A DNA stretch of 16,402 nt from Chromatiales bacterium (GCA_024762485.1 JANTHH010000030.1:1-16402); one strand, 5' to 3'. Numbered from the stretch's first letter, positions 1 through 7,088 are shown. Notes: generated from the letters alone by a model not told the origin. Translations and numbers: made by a program.

Positions 1-1
1 C

Positions 2-211
2 GGCTGCAGCTACCACGGGCTGGCGCTCAACGTGGATCTGGACCTCGCGCCCTTCTCCCGTATCAATCCCTGCGGCCACCAGGGCTTGGCGGTCACCCGG
101 CTGCGCGACCTCGGCTGTGAACTGACGGTGGGCCAGTGCGGCGAACTGCTCAGCGGAATACTCAGCGAGCGATTGGGTTTTCAGCCCGTCTGGAACGCTG
201 AAAGCGGGTAG
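2..211 (+). CDS. lipB: Octanoyltransferase LipB, C-terminal 69 residues (5' end outside window)
   Basis: LipB moves the octanoyl group from acyl carrier protein to lipoyl domains of 2-oxoacid dehydrogenases and the glycine cleavage H protein, the first step of de novo lipoate attachment in the cytoplasm. The open frame runs in from the window edge and ends at a TAG at 209-211. The visible piece starts with GCSYHGLALNVDLDL and contains RINPCG, which in LipB carries the acyl-thioester cysteine; this cysteine is present. The partner catalytic lysine would lie upstream, outside the window. lipA begins one base after the stop, so the two form the classic lipB-lipA operon. No start or promoter can be judged. 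Confidence 0.93.
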   Translation, partial: GCSYHGLALNVDLDLAPFSRINPCGHQGLAVTRLRDLGCELTVGQCGELLSGILSERLGFQPVWNAESG

Positions 212-212
212 A

Positions 213-1202
213 ATGCCCGCCATGAAAAAAGCCGACTACAGCCCCCCCTCTCGGACCACACCCGACAGCCACCAGCGCGGCCATGACAAGGTCAGCCGCA
301 TCCCGGTGAAGGTCCAGCCCGCCACCGAGCTGCCGCGCAAGCCATCATGGATCCGCGCCAAGGCACCCTCCGGCCCCGGAGTGACGCGCATCCGCCGTAT
401 CCTGCGCGAGCGCAGCCTGAGCTCGGTGTGCGAGGAGGCACAGTGTCCCAACCTGGGGGAATGCTTCGGTCACGGCACCGCAACCTTCATGATCATGGGC
501 GACATCTGCACCCGGCGCTGCCCCTTCTGCGACGTCGCCCATGGCCGCCCCCAGCCACTCGACGCCGACGAACCCCGTCTGCTCGCCGAGGCCATCGCCG
601 AGATGGGGCTGAAATACGTGGTGGTCACCTCGGTGGACAGGGACGACCTGCGCGATGGCGGCGCCGGACACTTCGCCGCCTGCATCCGCGCCATCCGCGA
701 CGCCACCCCCGCCACCCGCATCGAGGTCCTGGTGCCCGACTTCCGCGGCCGCCTCGAGATCGCGCTCGACGCCCTGGCCGATGCACCGCCGGACGTGTTC
801 AACCACAACCTGGAGACGGTGCCGCGGCTCTACCGGCAGGCGCGTCCGGGGGCGGACTACGCCTGGTCGCTGGCGCTGCTCCGCCAGTTCAAGGCGCGCC
901 ATCCCGGCATTCCGACCAAGTCGGGGATCATGCTCGGGCTGGGCGAGGAGACGGCGGAGATCGAACAGGTGTTACGCGACCTGCGGGACCACGGCTGCGA
1001 CATGCTGACCCTCGGTCAGTACCTGCAGCCCAGCCGGGAACACCTGCCGGTGGATCGCTTCGTCAGCCCGGAGGAATTCCAGCAGCTCGGTGAACTGGCA
1101 CGTTCGCTTGGCTTCTCCAATGTCGCCAGCGGCCCCATGGTGCGCTCCTCCTACCATGCCGATCTGCAGGCAAATCCGCTGCTGGACGCCGACCCCGCAT
1201 GA
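213..1202 (+). CDS. lipA: Lipoyl synthase (radical SAM)
   Basis: LipA inserts two sulfur atoms into protein-bound octanoyl groups to make lipoyl cofactors. Both iron-sulfur motifs are intact: the auxiliary cluster CX4CX5C at Cys73, Cys78 and Cys84 (within CEEAQCPNLGEC), and the radical-SAM CX3CX2C at Cys99, Cys103 and Cys106 (CTRRCPFC). The late RSSYHAD motif at about 311-317, which supplies the serine ligand of the auxiliary cluster, is also present. Length (329 residues) is normal for the family. ATG 213 lies one base after the lipB stop; a second ATG at 222 (MKKAD) is an equally possible start, since neither has a strong ribosome binding site. The gene ends in an ATGA overlap with the next one, so the three are probably co-translated. 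Confidence 0.97.
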   Translation: MPAMKKADYSPPSRTTPDSHQRGHDKVSRIPVKVQPATELPRKPSWIRAKAPSGPGVTRIRRILRERSLSSVCEEAQCPNLGECFGHGTATFMIMGDICTRRCPFCDVAHGRPQPLDADEPRLLAEAIAEMGLKYVVVTSVDRDDLRDGGAGHFAACIRAIRDATPATRIEVLVPDFRGRLEIALDALADAPPDVFNHNLETVPRLYRQARPGADYAWSLALLRQFKARHPGIPTKSGIMLGLGEETAEIEQVLRDLRDHGCDMLTLGQYLQPSREHLPVDRFVSPEEFQQLGELARSLGFSNVASGPMVRSSYHADLQANPLLDADPA

Positions 1203-1957
1203 GCTATCAGCTGCTGGCGCTGATCAAGAGCTGGATCCTCCCGCCCGGTCTGCTCGTCCTGCTGCTGCTGCTCGGACTGGTGGGCTGGCAGCGGCGCTGG
1301 GGCAGGGGCCTGGTGTTGGCCGCCACCCTGGCGCTCTACCTGCTGAGTACGCCCTGGGCCGCAGGCCTGCTGGCCGGTGGCCTGGAAGGCGGTACCCGCC
1401 CCACCCTCGATCAGCTCGCCAACACCGATGCCCAAGCGATCCTGGTGCTGACCGCCGGTCGCTACAGCCATGCCCCGGAACTGGCTGGTGCCGACAGTGC
1501 CGGCCGCTACACCCAGGATCGTCTGTCCTGGGCCGTGCTGCTGCATCGTCGCACCGGCCTGCCGATCATCCTCAGCGGTGGTCGCACCGGGGAAGCGGAG
1601 CTGTCGCTTGCCGAAGTCGCGGCGAAGACCCTGGAGGCGCGTTTCGGCCTGCGTGCGCTGGCCATCGAAACCCGCAGCACCAACACCTGGGAGAATGCCC
1701 GCATGACCGCGCGGGTGCTCAGGCGCAACGCCATCGACCGGGTACTGGTGGTCACCCACGCGTGGCACATGCCGCGGGCCATGCTCAGCCTGCAGGAGGC
1801 GGGGATCGATGCCGTGGCGGCACCGACCTACTATATTTCGGGTCGCGGCGAAGGGATCGATCTGATGGATTTCATGCCATCGGCCCAGGCCCTGCTGGAC
1901 AGTTACTTCTGCCTGCATGAATACCTGGGGATACTCTGGTACCAGCTGAAGCGCTGA
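1199..1957 (+). CDS. YdcF/ElyC-type DUF218 membrane protein
   Basis: This is a 252-residue protein of the DUF218 (YdcF/SanA/ElyC) family. Two hydrophobic segments, about residues 9-29 and 37-57, precede a cytoplasmic or periplasmic Rossmann-like domain. Family motifs are visible: AILVLTAG at about 80-87, ILSGG at about 123-127, a TNTWENA box, and VVTHAWHMPRA. The two-TM layout and length resemble E. coli ElyC (YcbC, 259 residues), implicated in peptidoglycan and undecaprenyl-phosphate metabolism; assigning that specific role is inference. It starts inside the lipA stop codon (ATGA), so it belongs to the lipoate operon transcriptionally without an obvious biochemical link. It converges on the exonuclease gene, with only 27 bases between the stops and no clear terminator. 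Confidence 0.88.
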   Translation: MSYQLLALIKSWILPPGLLVLLLLLGLVGWQRRWGRGLVLAATLALYLLSTPWAAGLLAGGLEGGTRPTLDQLANTDAQAILVLTAGRYSHAPELAGADSAGRYTQDRLSWAVLLHRRTGLPIILSGGRTGEAELSLAEVAAKTLEARFGLRALAIETRSTNTWENARMTARVLRRNAIDRVLVVTHAWHMPRAMLSLQEAGIDAVAAPTYYISGRGEGIDLMDFMPSAQALLDSYFCLHEYLGILWYQLKR

Positions 1958-1984
1958 TACGGCGGCACTCACACCGGTGGCGGT

Positions 1985-2476
1985 TCAGGCGACCTGGTCC
2001 AGGGTCCGGCGGTAGGTCTCCTGGAGGATACGTGCATCGCCACTGGCGCGATGCCGCTGCAGCTGCAGGTCCCGCGCCACCTGGTTCTTCACCGCGTGCC
2101 ACTGTTCCAGCTGGTGCGTACTCATGATGTCGTGCAGGGCGGCAACCTGAAAGCCCTGTTCCAGGTCCACCGCGTCGTACAGCTTGGCCAGCCAGGACAT
2201 GTCGAACGACCAGGCGTCGCTGTAGACCGTCTTTTCCCGGAGCAGGGCATTCAGCCGTTCGGCGACCTCGCGCGCGGGCCGGCCATGGCGGTCCAGCACC
2301 TCGCGGCTGATCCCGTGCACGGCCTCGGCCTCGTCGTCCCACGCCGTCCAAGTCCGCTCGGGGGTGACCAGGAAACAGTGCGGGCTGCCGTCCGGCAGCA
2401 CCAGGCCCACCTCGATCGGATATCCCCCCTTGCCGAATCCCGAGGATTCCACATCGATGATCACTGGCATGCGCAT
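1985..2476 (-). CDS. DnaQ-like (DEDDh) 3'-5' exonuclease family protein
   Basis: Predicted 163-residue RNase T/DnaQ-fold exonuclease. The DEDDh residues can be assigned: Asp8 and Glu10 in IIDVESSGFG (Exo I), the HGI signature at 54-56, Asp87 or Asp92 in YSDAWSFD (Exo II), and His142 with Asp147 in HRASGDA (Exo III, HX4D). The substrate (DNA or RNA) cannot be read from sequence. I chose the ATG at 2476 because AAGGGG lies 6 bases before it and the DVE strand begins at once. An in-frame ATG at 2536 would put the start inside a candidate promoter (2523-2548) and add 20 residues unlike the family. It is the last gene of the trxA-rho-murU row, but the 107-base gap to murU and its own promoter-like element suggest independent expression. 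Confidence 0.8.
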   Translation of the reverse strand: MRMPVIIDVESSGFGKGGYPIEVGLVLPDGSPHCFLVTPERTWTAWDDEAEAVHGISREVLDRHGRPAREVAERLNALLREKTVYSDAWSFDMSWLAKLYDAVDLEQGFQVAALHDIMSTHQLEQWHAVKNQVARDLQLQRHRASGDARILQETYRRTLDQVA

Positions 2477-2522
2477 ATCAAACCCCTTGGCTGTGTTGCC
2501 GCAACATTCCGTCGTGGAGTCA

Positions 2523-2548
2523 TTAACGGCCGGCATGGCCAGACTTTA
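2523..2548 (-). promoter_or_regulatory. Candidate sigma-28 (FliA) promoter of the exonuclease gene
   Basis: On the minus strand TAAAGTCT (2548-2541) and GCCGTTAA (2530-2523) are separated by 10 bases. The enterobacterial FliA consensus is TAAAGTTT-N11-GCCGATAA, so each half matches 7 of 8 positions with a spacer one base short. A start of transcription near 2515 would leave a leader of about 40 bases before the ATG at 2476. The shortened spacer and the frequency of GCCGA in GC-rich DNA limit confidence. Confidence 0.42.
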
Positions 2549-2583
2549 GTTCTTTATGTGAACGAGGTCCTTTCAGGCAGCTC

Positions 2584-3264
2584 TCAGCCCCGCAGCATGC
2601 GGTCCAGCGCCGCCAGGCGCGCCGGTGTGCCCACATCCACCCACTGCCCGCGATGATGCTCACCACTGACCCGGCCCTCGGCCATGGCACGGCGCAGCAA
2701 CGGGGCCAGCGGAAAGGCCCCCGGCGTCTGTCCGGCAAACAGCGCCGGGTGGTAGATACCGACGCCGCTGAAGGTCAGCCGTGGACCGTGTCCGACGACC
2801 CGCCCGTCCTCGAGGCCGAAATCACCTTCGGGGTGGTGCGGCGGGTTATCCACCAGGACCAGGTGCGCCAGTGCATCGGCCGCAGGTCGCAGACCCGTCA
2901 GCGGGCAGTCGCACCAGATGTCGCCGTTGATCACCAGGAAGGGGTCCGCGCCCAGCAGTGGCAGCGCCTTGAAGATACCCCCGCCGGTCTCCAGGGCCTG
3001 CCCCTCCCCTTCCCGGGAATAGTGGATATGCACACCCCAGCGGGAGCCGTCACCGAGCACCTGCTCGATCTGCTCGCCCAGGTGGGCATGATTGATCACC
3101 AGTTCTCGGATACCGTTGATGGCGAGGCGTTCGATATGCCAGACGATCAGCGGTTTGCCGCCGACGCACAGCAGCGGCTTGGGGGTGTCGTCGGTCAGCG
3201 GGCGCATGCGCTCGCCGCGCCCGGCGGCGAGTATCATGGCATGGGTGATGGGGGGCGCCGCCAT
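2584..3264 (-). CDS. murU: N-acetylmuramate alpha-1-phosphate uridylyltransferase MurU
   Basis: A 226-residue sugar-nucleotide transferase of the MurU type, which makes UDP-MurNAc from MurNAc-1-phosphate and UTP in the peptidoglycan recycling bypass known from Pseudomonas. The nucleotidyltransferase signature is at residues 9-31 (AMILAAGRGERMRPLT, then TPKPL). LETGGGI (91-97), the metal-binding NGD (113-115) and WVDVGTPARL (208-217) follow in the expected order. The ATG at 3264 lies 49 bases after the rho stop and has a weak ribosome binding site. The kinase AmgK, usually encoded right next to murU, is not in this window. The related families (RmlA, ManC-type pyrophosphorylases) are longer, which together with the WVDVGTPARL ending favours MurU. 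Confidence 0.87.
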   Translation of the reverse strand: MAAPPITHAMILAAGRGERMRPLTDDTPKPLLCVGGKPLIVWHIERLAINGIRELVINHAHLGEQIEQVLGDGSRWGVHIHYSREGEGQALETGGGIFKALPLLGADPFLVINGDIWCDCPLTGLRPAADALAHLVLVDNPPHHPEGDFGLEDGRVVGHGPRLTFSGVGIYHPALFAGQTPGAFPLAPLLRRAMAEGRVSGEHHRGQWVDVGTPARLAALDRMLRG

Positions 3265-3313
3265 GGTGACCGGCTAGTGGATGCGGCCCGTGTCCACCGG
3301 AACCGTCGCCGCG

Positions 3314-4570
3314 TCAGCCGCGCATCGAGCCGAAAAACTCGTCGTTGGTCTTGGTGGCCTTGAGCTTGTCGTAGAGGAATTCCATCGCGGCCAGCTCGTC
3401 CATGGGATGGAGTATCTTGCGCAGGATCCACATTTTCTGCAGTTCGGCCGCCGGCATCAGCAGTTCCTCACGGCGGGTGCCCGAGCGGTTGATATTGATG
3501 GCAGGGAAGATGCGCTTCTCGGCGATGCGGCGGTCGAGGTGGACCTCCATGTTGCCGGTGCCCTTGAATTCCTCGTAGATCACGTCATCCATGCGCGAGC
3601 CGGTCTCCACCAGGGAGGTGGCGATGATGGTCAGCGAACCACCTTCCTCGACGTTGCGGGCAGCACCGAAGAACCGCTTCGGCCGGTGCAGCGCATTGGC
3701 GTCCACACCGCCGGTCAGAACCTTGCCCGAGGAGGGGATGACGGTGTTGTAGGCACGCGCCAGGCGGGTGATGGAATCGAGCAGGATCACCACGTCGCGC
3801 TTGTGCTCCACCAGGCGCTTGGCCTTCTCGATCACCATCTCGGCCACCTGCACGTGGCGGGCGGCGGGCTCGTCGAAGGTGGAGGAGATGACCTCGCCGC
3901 GCACCGAGCGCTTCATCTCGGTGACCTCTTCCGGGCGCTCGTCGATCAGCAGCACGATCAGGTAGCACTCGGGGTGATTCTGGCCGATGGACTGGGCGAT
4001 GTTCTGGATCAGCATGGTCTTGCCGGCCTTGGGCGGGGCGACGATCAACCCGCGCTGACCCTTGCCGATGGGCGCGCACAGCTCGATGGTGCGTGCAGTG
4101 AGGTCTTCCGTGCTGCCGTTGCCCAGTTCCAGGTTGAACTTCTCGTTCGGGAACAACGGCGTGAAGTTTTCGAACAGGACCTTGTTCTTCGCGTTCTCCG
4201 GCTTCTCGAAATTGATCTCGTCGACCTTGAGCAGGGCGAAGTAACGCTCGCTGTCCTTGGGGGGACGAATCTTGCCGGAGATGGTGTCGCCGGTACGCAG
4301 ACTGAAACGGCGGATCTGGCTGGGGGAGACGTAGATGTCGTCCGGCCCGGCGAGATAGGAGGAATCGCTGGCGCGCAGGAAGCCGAAACCATCCTGCAGG
4401 ATCTCCAGCACGCCATCGCCGTAGATGTCCTCACCCTTTTTCGCGTGGGCCTTGAGGATGGCGAAGATCAGGTCCTGCTTGCGCGAACGCGCCATGCCCT
4501 CGATCTTCATGGATTGGGCAAGTTCCAGCAATTGTGGAACCGGCATTTTTTTCAGCTCGGTGAGATTCAT
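3314..4570 (-). CDS. rho: Transcription termination factor Rho
   Basis: Hexameric RNA-dependent ATPase and helicase that ends transcription at Rho-dependent sites. All parts are present in 418 residues (E. coli Rho has 419). They are the N-terminal helix bundle (1-47), the cold-shock-type RNA-binding domain with GFGFLR (61-66), the P-loop PPKAGKT (179-185), Walker B ILLD (262-265), and the Q/R-loop region GGVDANALHRPKR (287-299). The C terminus TKTNDEFFGSMRG is typical. The ribosome binding site (AGGA) sits unusually close to the ATG. It lies 217 bases downstream of trxA, the conserved trxA-rho order. In E. coli rho is autoregulated by Rho-dependent attenuation in its leader; whether that holds here cannot be seen directly. 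Confidence 0.98.
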   Translation of the reverse strand: MNLTELKKMPVPQLLELAQSMKIEGMARSRKQDLIFAILKAHAKKGEDIYGDGVLEILQDGFGFLRASDSSYLAGPDDIYVSPSQIRRFSLRTGDTISGKIRPPKDSERYFALLKVDEINFEKPENAKNKVLFENFTPLFPNEKFNLELGNGSTEDLTARTIELCAPIGKGQRGLIVAPPKAGKTMLIQNIAQSIGQNHPECYLIVLLIDERPEEVTEMKRSVRGEVISSTFDEPAARHVQVAEMVIEKAKRLVEHKRDVVILLDSITRLARAYNTVIPSSGKVLTGGVDANALHRPKRFFGAARNVEEGGSLTIIATSLVETGSRMDDVIYEEFKGTGNMEVHLDRRIAEKRIFPAININRSGTRREELLMPAAELQKMWILRKILHPMDELAAMEFLYDKLKATKTNDEFFGSMRG

Positions 4571-4752
4571 GGTCCTGAGGTCTTTTTAGGGGTAAGGCCG
4601 GTCTTGGAGTGGATCACGCTACCACGGGGATTCCCATAGGCGACGACGGCGAAAGGGGTTGAATTCGAAAAAATAATTCTGAAGCGGCAGAGAGCCAATG
4701 AAATATTAACACGGATTATGCCGTGCGCCAGTTTTATACATGCTTCAGCAGG
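4571..4752 (-). promoter_or_regulatory. rho leader / trxA-rho intergenic region, AT-rich
   Basis: This gap is conspicuously richer in A and T than its surroundings, especially 4660-4740. On the minus strand it offers several partial sigma-70 elements, for example a TATAAA (4738-4733) without a good -35, and TTGGCT followed 16 bases later by a T-rich stretch. None is convincing alone, so the position of a rho promoter is not settled. The length and composition would suit a regulated untranslated leader. A 7-codon ATG frame (4637-4614) has no ribosome binding site and is not called as a leader peptide. Confidence 0.35.
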
Positions 4753-4782
4753 CCGGCAGACGGCGGGTATGCCGTCTGCCGG
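4753..4782 (-). terminator. Perfect 12-bp inverted repeat after trxA (possible terminator or attenuator)
   Basis: CCGGCAGACGGC (4753-4764) and its exact reverse complement (4771-4782) flank a 6-base loop, 5 bases beyond the trxA stop. The position is right for a trxA terminator, and the stem is strong. However, the bases that follow on the minus strand (CCTGCTGAAGC) are not a T tract, so it is not a standard intrinsic terminator. It may stabilise the trxA mRNA 3' end or only partly reduce read-through into rho. Confidence 0.45.
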
Positions 4783-4787
4783 TGCGT

Positions 4788-5114
4788 TCAGATATTGCTG
4801 TCGATGAAGGCCGTCAGCTGCGACTTGGACACGGCGCCCACCTTGGTGGCCTCGACCTCCCCGTCCTTGAACAGCATCAGCGTCGGGATACCGCGGATAC
4901 CGTAGCGTGGCGGGGTGTTCGGTTGTTCGTCGATATTGAGCTTGGCCACCTTCAACTTGCCGGCGTATTCAGTGGCGATCTCGTCGAGGACCGGGGCGAT
5001 CATCTTGCAGGGACCGCACCACTCGGCCCAGTAATCCACCAGCACAGGGATATCCGACTTCAGCACTTCCTGCTCGAAGCTGTCATCCGTCACGTGAACA
5101 ATACTGTCACTCAC
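4788..5114 (-). CDS. trxA: Thioredoxin TrxA
   Basis: Cytoplasmic protein-disulfide reductase of 108 residues, the normal size. The active site WCGPC is at residues 32-36, the conserved buried Asp equivalent is in LVDYWA (25-30), and the cis-proline is at 77 in RGIPT. I chose the GTG at 5114 as start. GGAGA lies 7 bases upstream, and the protein then begins MSDSIVHVTDDSFE, as in E. coli. The reading frame stays open for 46 further codons upstream, but that extension has no thioredoxin similarity. The gene is transcribed divergently from rhlB and precedes rho, an arrangement conserved in gammaproteobacteria. A slight oddity is PNTPPRYG where many family members have PGTAxKYG. Confidence 0.97.
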   Translation of the reverse strand: MSDSIVHVTDDSFEQEVLKSDIPVLVDYWAEWCGPCKMIAPVLDEIATEYAGKLKVAKLNIDEQPNTPPRYGIRGIPTLMLFKDGEVEATKVGAVSKSQLTAFIDSNI

Positions 5115-5316
5115 TGAGTTCTCTCCGGTTGTTTTTGCAATCTTCAAATAAAGTGGATGGCTGTGGGGGACTGACGATTCCTGGGATGGATGCCCCGCTG
5201 CCGTTCGGCTGTGGCGCCAGCTACCAGGCGCGGCGGTTACGTCGTAGGCCAATTTGAGCCCATCCCCCGCCGCTTTTCAAGTCCGCACGGATATTTTTCG
5301 GGTATCCTTGAGCGTC
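5115..5316. promoter_or_regulatory. Divergent trxA / rhlB promoter region
   Basis: This 202-base region separates the divergent trxA and rhlB genes and must hold both promoters. No sigma-70 pair with good hexamers and 16-18 base spacing was found in either direction. Partial candidates are a TTTATT near 5147-5152 for trxA (minus strand) and the T-rich patch at 5291-5299 for rhlB. The only firm element is the GGAGA ribosome binding site of trxA, 7 bases before the GTG. Confidence 0.4.
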
Positions 5317-6600
5317 ATGAGCGACAAACATCTGAGCGACACCCGATTCGACAGCCTCGACCTCGACCCCGACATCCTCCAGGGTCTCAAGGAATGCGGA
5401 TTCGAATACTGCACCCCCATCCAGGCCCAAACTCTGCCGATCGCCCTCACCGGACAGGACGTGGCCGGCCAGGCGCAAACCGGTACCGGCAAGACCGCCG
5501 CCTTCCTGGTCGCCGCCTTCCAGCACCTGGCGACGCATCCTGCGCCCGAGGGCCGACGCAGCAACCAGCCGCGCGTCCTCATCGTCGCCCCCACCCGCGA
5601 GCTGGCCGCGCAGATCCATAAGGATGCGCTGGCCATCGGCGCCCACACCGGCCACAAGATGGAGGTGGTGTTCGGCGGCACCGACTACGACAAGCAGCGC
5701 AGCGCGCTGCAGGAAGGGGTGGACATCCTGATCGGCACACCGGGCCGGCTGATCGACTATTTCAAGCAACACGTCTACGACCTCAAGGCCATCCAGGCGG
5801 TGATCCTCGACGAGGCCGACCGCATGTTCGATCTCGGTTTCATCAAGGACATCCGCTACCTGCTGCGCCGCTGCCCGCCGGCGGACAAGCGCCTGGGCAT
5901 GCTGTTCTCGGCCACCCTCTCCTACCGTGTGATCGAACTCGCCTACGAGCACATGAACAACCCCGAGACAGTCAAGGTGGAGACAGACAGCGTTACCGCC
6001 GCACGCATCCACGAGGTCGGCTACATGGTCGCCAACGAGGAGAAGATCCCGCTGTTGATCGGCCTGCTGCGGCAGCTCGGCGAATCGCGCACCATCGTCT
6101 TCGTCAACACCAAGCGTGCCGCCGACCAGGTCTGGGGGTTCCTCCAGGGCAACGGCTTCGACAGCGCCATACTCTCCGGTGACGTGCCGCAGAAGAAACG
6201 CCTTGCCCTGCTGAAGAAATTCACCAGCGACGAGGTCAAGGTCCTGGTGGCCACCGACGTGGCCGCCCGCGGGCTGCACATCCCGGGTGTCAGCCACGTC
6301 ATCAACTACGATCTGCCGGATGACCGCGAGGACTACGTCCATCGCATCGGACGCACGGCGCGTGCCGGTGCCGAGGGGGATGCCATCAGCTTCGTCTGCG
6401 AGACCTACGCCTTCTCGCTGCCCGATATCGAGGACTATATCGGCCACAAGATCCCCATCGAGCCGGTCGACACCGCCCTGCTGGCCGAGGTGGACCCGAA
6501 GAGCCGGGTACGCATGGAGCGCAAGCCCCGCCCCGCGCACGGCAAGGGTGGACAGCGCCGCGGGGGCGAGCGGGGCCGGCGTAATTCGGGCCGGCGCTGA
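5317..6600 (+). CDS. rhlB: ATP-dependent RNA helicase RhlB (DEAD box)
   Basis: DEAD-box helicase of 427 residues, in E. coli a component of the RNA degradosome that unwinds RNA for RNase E and PNPase. Motifs in order: TPIQAQ (Q motif, 33-38), AQTGTGKT (Walker A, 53-60), PTRELA (92-97), TPGR (141-144), DEAD (165-168), SAT (198-200), ATDVAARG (312-319) and HRIGRTARAG (342-351). A basic, Gly/Arg-rich tail (about 400-427) may bind RNA. The start at 5317 (MSDKHLSDTRF) matches the RhlB N terminus; an in-frame ATG 63 bases upstream would add unrelated residues. Divergence from trxA-rho is the same synteny as E. coli rhlB and supports RhlB over RhlE or SrmB. Confidence 0.95.
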   Translation: MSDKHLSDTRFDSLDLDPDILQGLKECGFEYCTPIQAQTLPIALTGQDVAGQAQTGTGKTAAFLVAAFQHLATHPAPEGRRSNQPRVLIVAPTRELAAQIHKDALAIGAHTGHKMEVVFGGTDYDKQRSALQEGVDILIGTPGRLIDYFKQHVYDLKAIQAVILDEADRMFDLGFIKDIRYLLRRCPPADKRLGMLFSATLSYRVIELAYEHMNNPETVKVETDSVTAARIHEVGYMVANEEKIPLLIGLLRQLGESRTIVFVNTKRAADQVWGFLQGNGFDSAILSGDVPQKKRLALLKKFTSDEVKVLVATDVAARGLHIPGVSHVINYDLPDDREDYVHRIGRTARAGAEGDAISFVCETYAFSLPDIEDYIGHKIPIEPVDTALLAEVDPKSRVRMERKPRPAHGKGGQRRGGERGRRNSGRR

Positions 6601-6602
6601 GC

Positions 6603-6995
6603 ATGGCGGGTGGACAGGGGAATTCCGGGGCGGATGCGGGCAAGTGCAGTCGCTGCCTCGACTCCCGCTGCTGCACCTACACCACCGAGGCGCTCGGCAC
6701 ACCGCGGTCGAAGGCCGACTTCGAACACCTGCTTTGGCAGGTCTCCCATGACAACGTGGAAATCTACAAGGACAGCGACGGCTGGTACCTGCTGATACGC
6801 GGCAATTGCGAGCACCTGATCGCGCCCGATGGCGCCTGCGCCATCTATGCCGACAGGCCCCAGGTGTGCCGTGACTACAGTAACGACTGGTGCGAATTCG
6901 ACGAACCCGCCGAAAAACACTTCGCCCTGCACTTCCGCAACTACAACGAACTGCTCGGCTATTGCAGACGGCGATTCAAGCGCTGGGGAAATTAG
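6603..6995 (+). CDS. YkgJ-type cysteine-cluster protein
   Basis: This 130-residue cytoplasmic protein belongs to the YkgJ (CxxCxxCC-type, putative zinc- or iron-chelating) family. Cysteines at 15, 18, 23 and 24 form the N-terminal cluster (CSRCLDSRCC), and others follow at 69, 79, 89, 97 and 121. The blocks GACAIYADRPQVCRDY and NDWCEF are characteristic of the family. The molecular function is not established. It starts 2 bases after the rhlB stop with a weak ribosome binding site, so translation is probably coupled to rhlB. Its last codons contain the -35 half of a candidate sigma-28 promoter for the next operon. Confidence 0.87.
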   Translation: MAGGQGNSGADAGKCSRCLDSRCCTYTTEALGTPRSKADFEHLLWQVSHDNVEIYKDSDGWYLLIRGNCEHLIAPDGACAIYADRPQVCRDYSNDWCEFDEPAEKHFALHFRNYNELLGYCRRRFKRWGN

Positions 6996-7002
6996 CCGAT
7001 AC
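6976..7002 (+). promoter_or_regulatory. Candidate sigma-28 (FliA) promoter of the binding-protein / GGDEF-EAL operon
   Basis: TCAAG (6976-6980) and GCCGATAC (6995-7002) are separated by 14 bases. The enterobacterial FliA consensus (TAAAGTTT-N11-GCCGATAA) also has 14 bases between its TAAAG and GCCGATAA, and Pseudomonas FliA sites use TCAAG at -35. The -10 half matches 7 of 8 positions. The element straddles the ykgJ stop codon and would start transcription near 7009, giving a leader of about 100 bases before the ATG at 7110. Confidence 0.5.
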
Positions 7003-7043
7003 AGGCCAGTAGCTCACAATAAAAAAACAGGATTACGAAGACC

Positions 7044-7088
7044 GCCCATCGGAAACGGGCAACAGTACCGGCCGCCTTACGGGTGCTG
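7044..7088 (+). other. Two predicted hairpins in the untranslated leader of the signalling operon
   Basis: Between ykgJ and the binding-protein gene, GCCC/GGGC (7044-7047 with 7057-7060) can form a short hairpin. CAGTACC/GGTGCTG (7063-7069 with 7082-7088) forms a 7-pair stem with one G-U pair and a 12-base loop. The second stem ends 9 bases before the AAAGGA ribosome binding site. The pattern does not match the c-di-GMP-I riboswitch consensus as I know it, so no riboswitch class is assigned. Confidence 0.25.

Noticed and set aside
3270..3300. Bulged hairpin between rho and murU, considered as a rho terminator
   Set aside because: The stem is interrupted and no T tract follows; the murU start codon comes at once, so termination here is unlikely.
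4614..4637. Seven-codon frame (MGIPVVA) upstream of rho, considered as a rhoL-like leader peptide
   Set aside because: No ribosome binding site, and much shorter than the E. coli rho leader peptide.
3281..4639. Long open frame of 452 codons antisense to rho
   Set aside because: It mirrors the rho gene in a GC-rich genome, where antisense frames stay open by codon bias; rho on the other strand is unambiguous, and this frame shows no recognisable domain.
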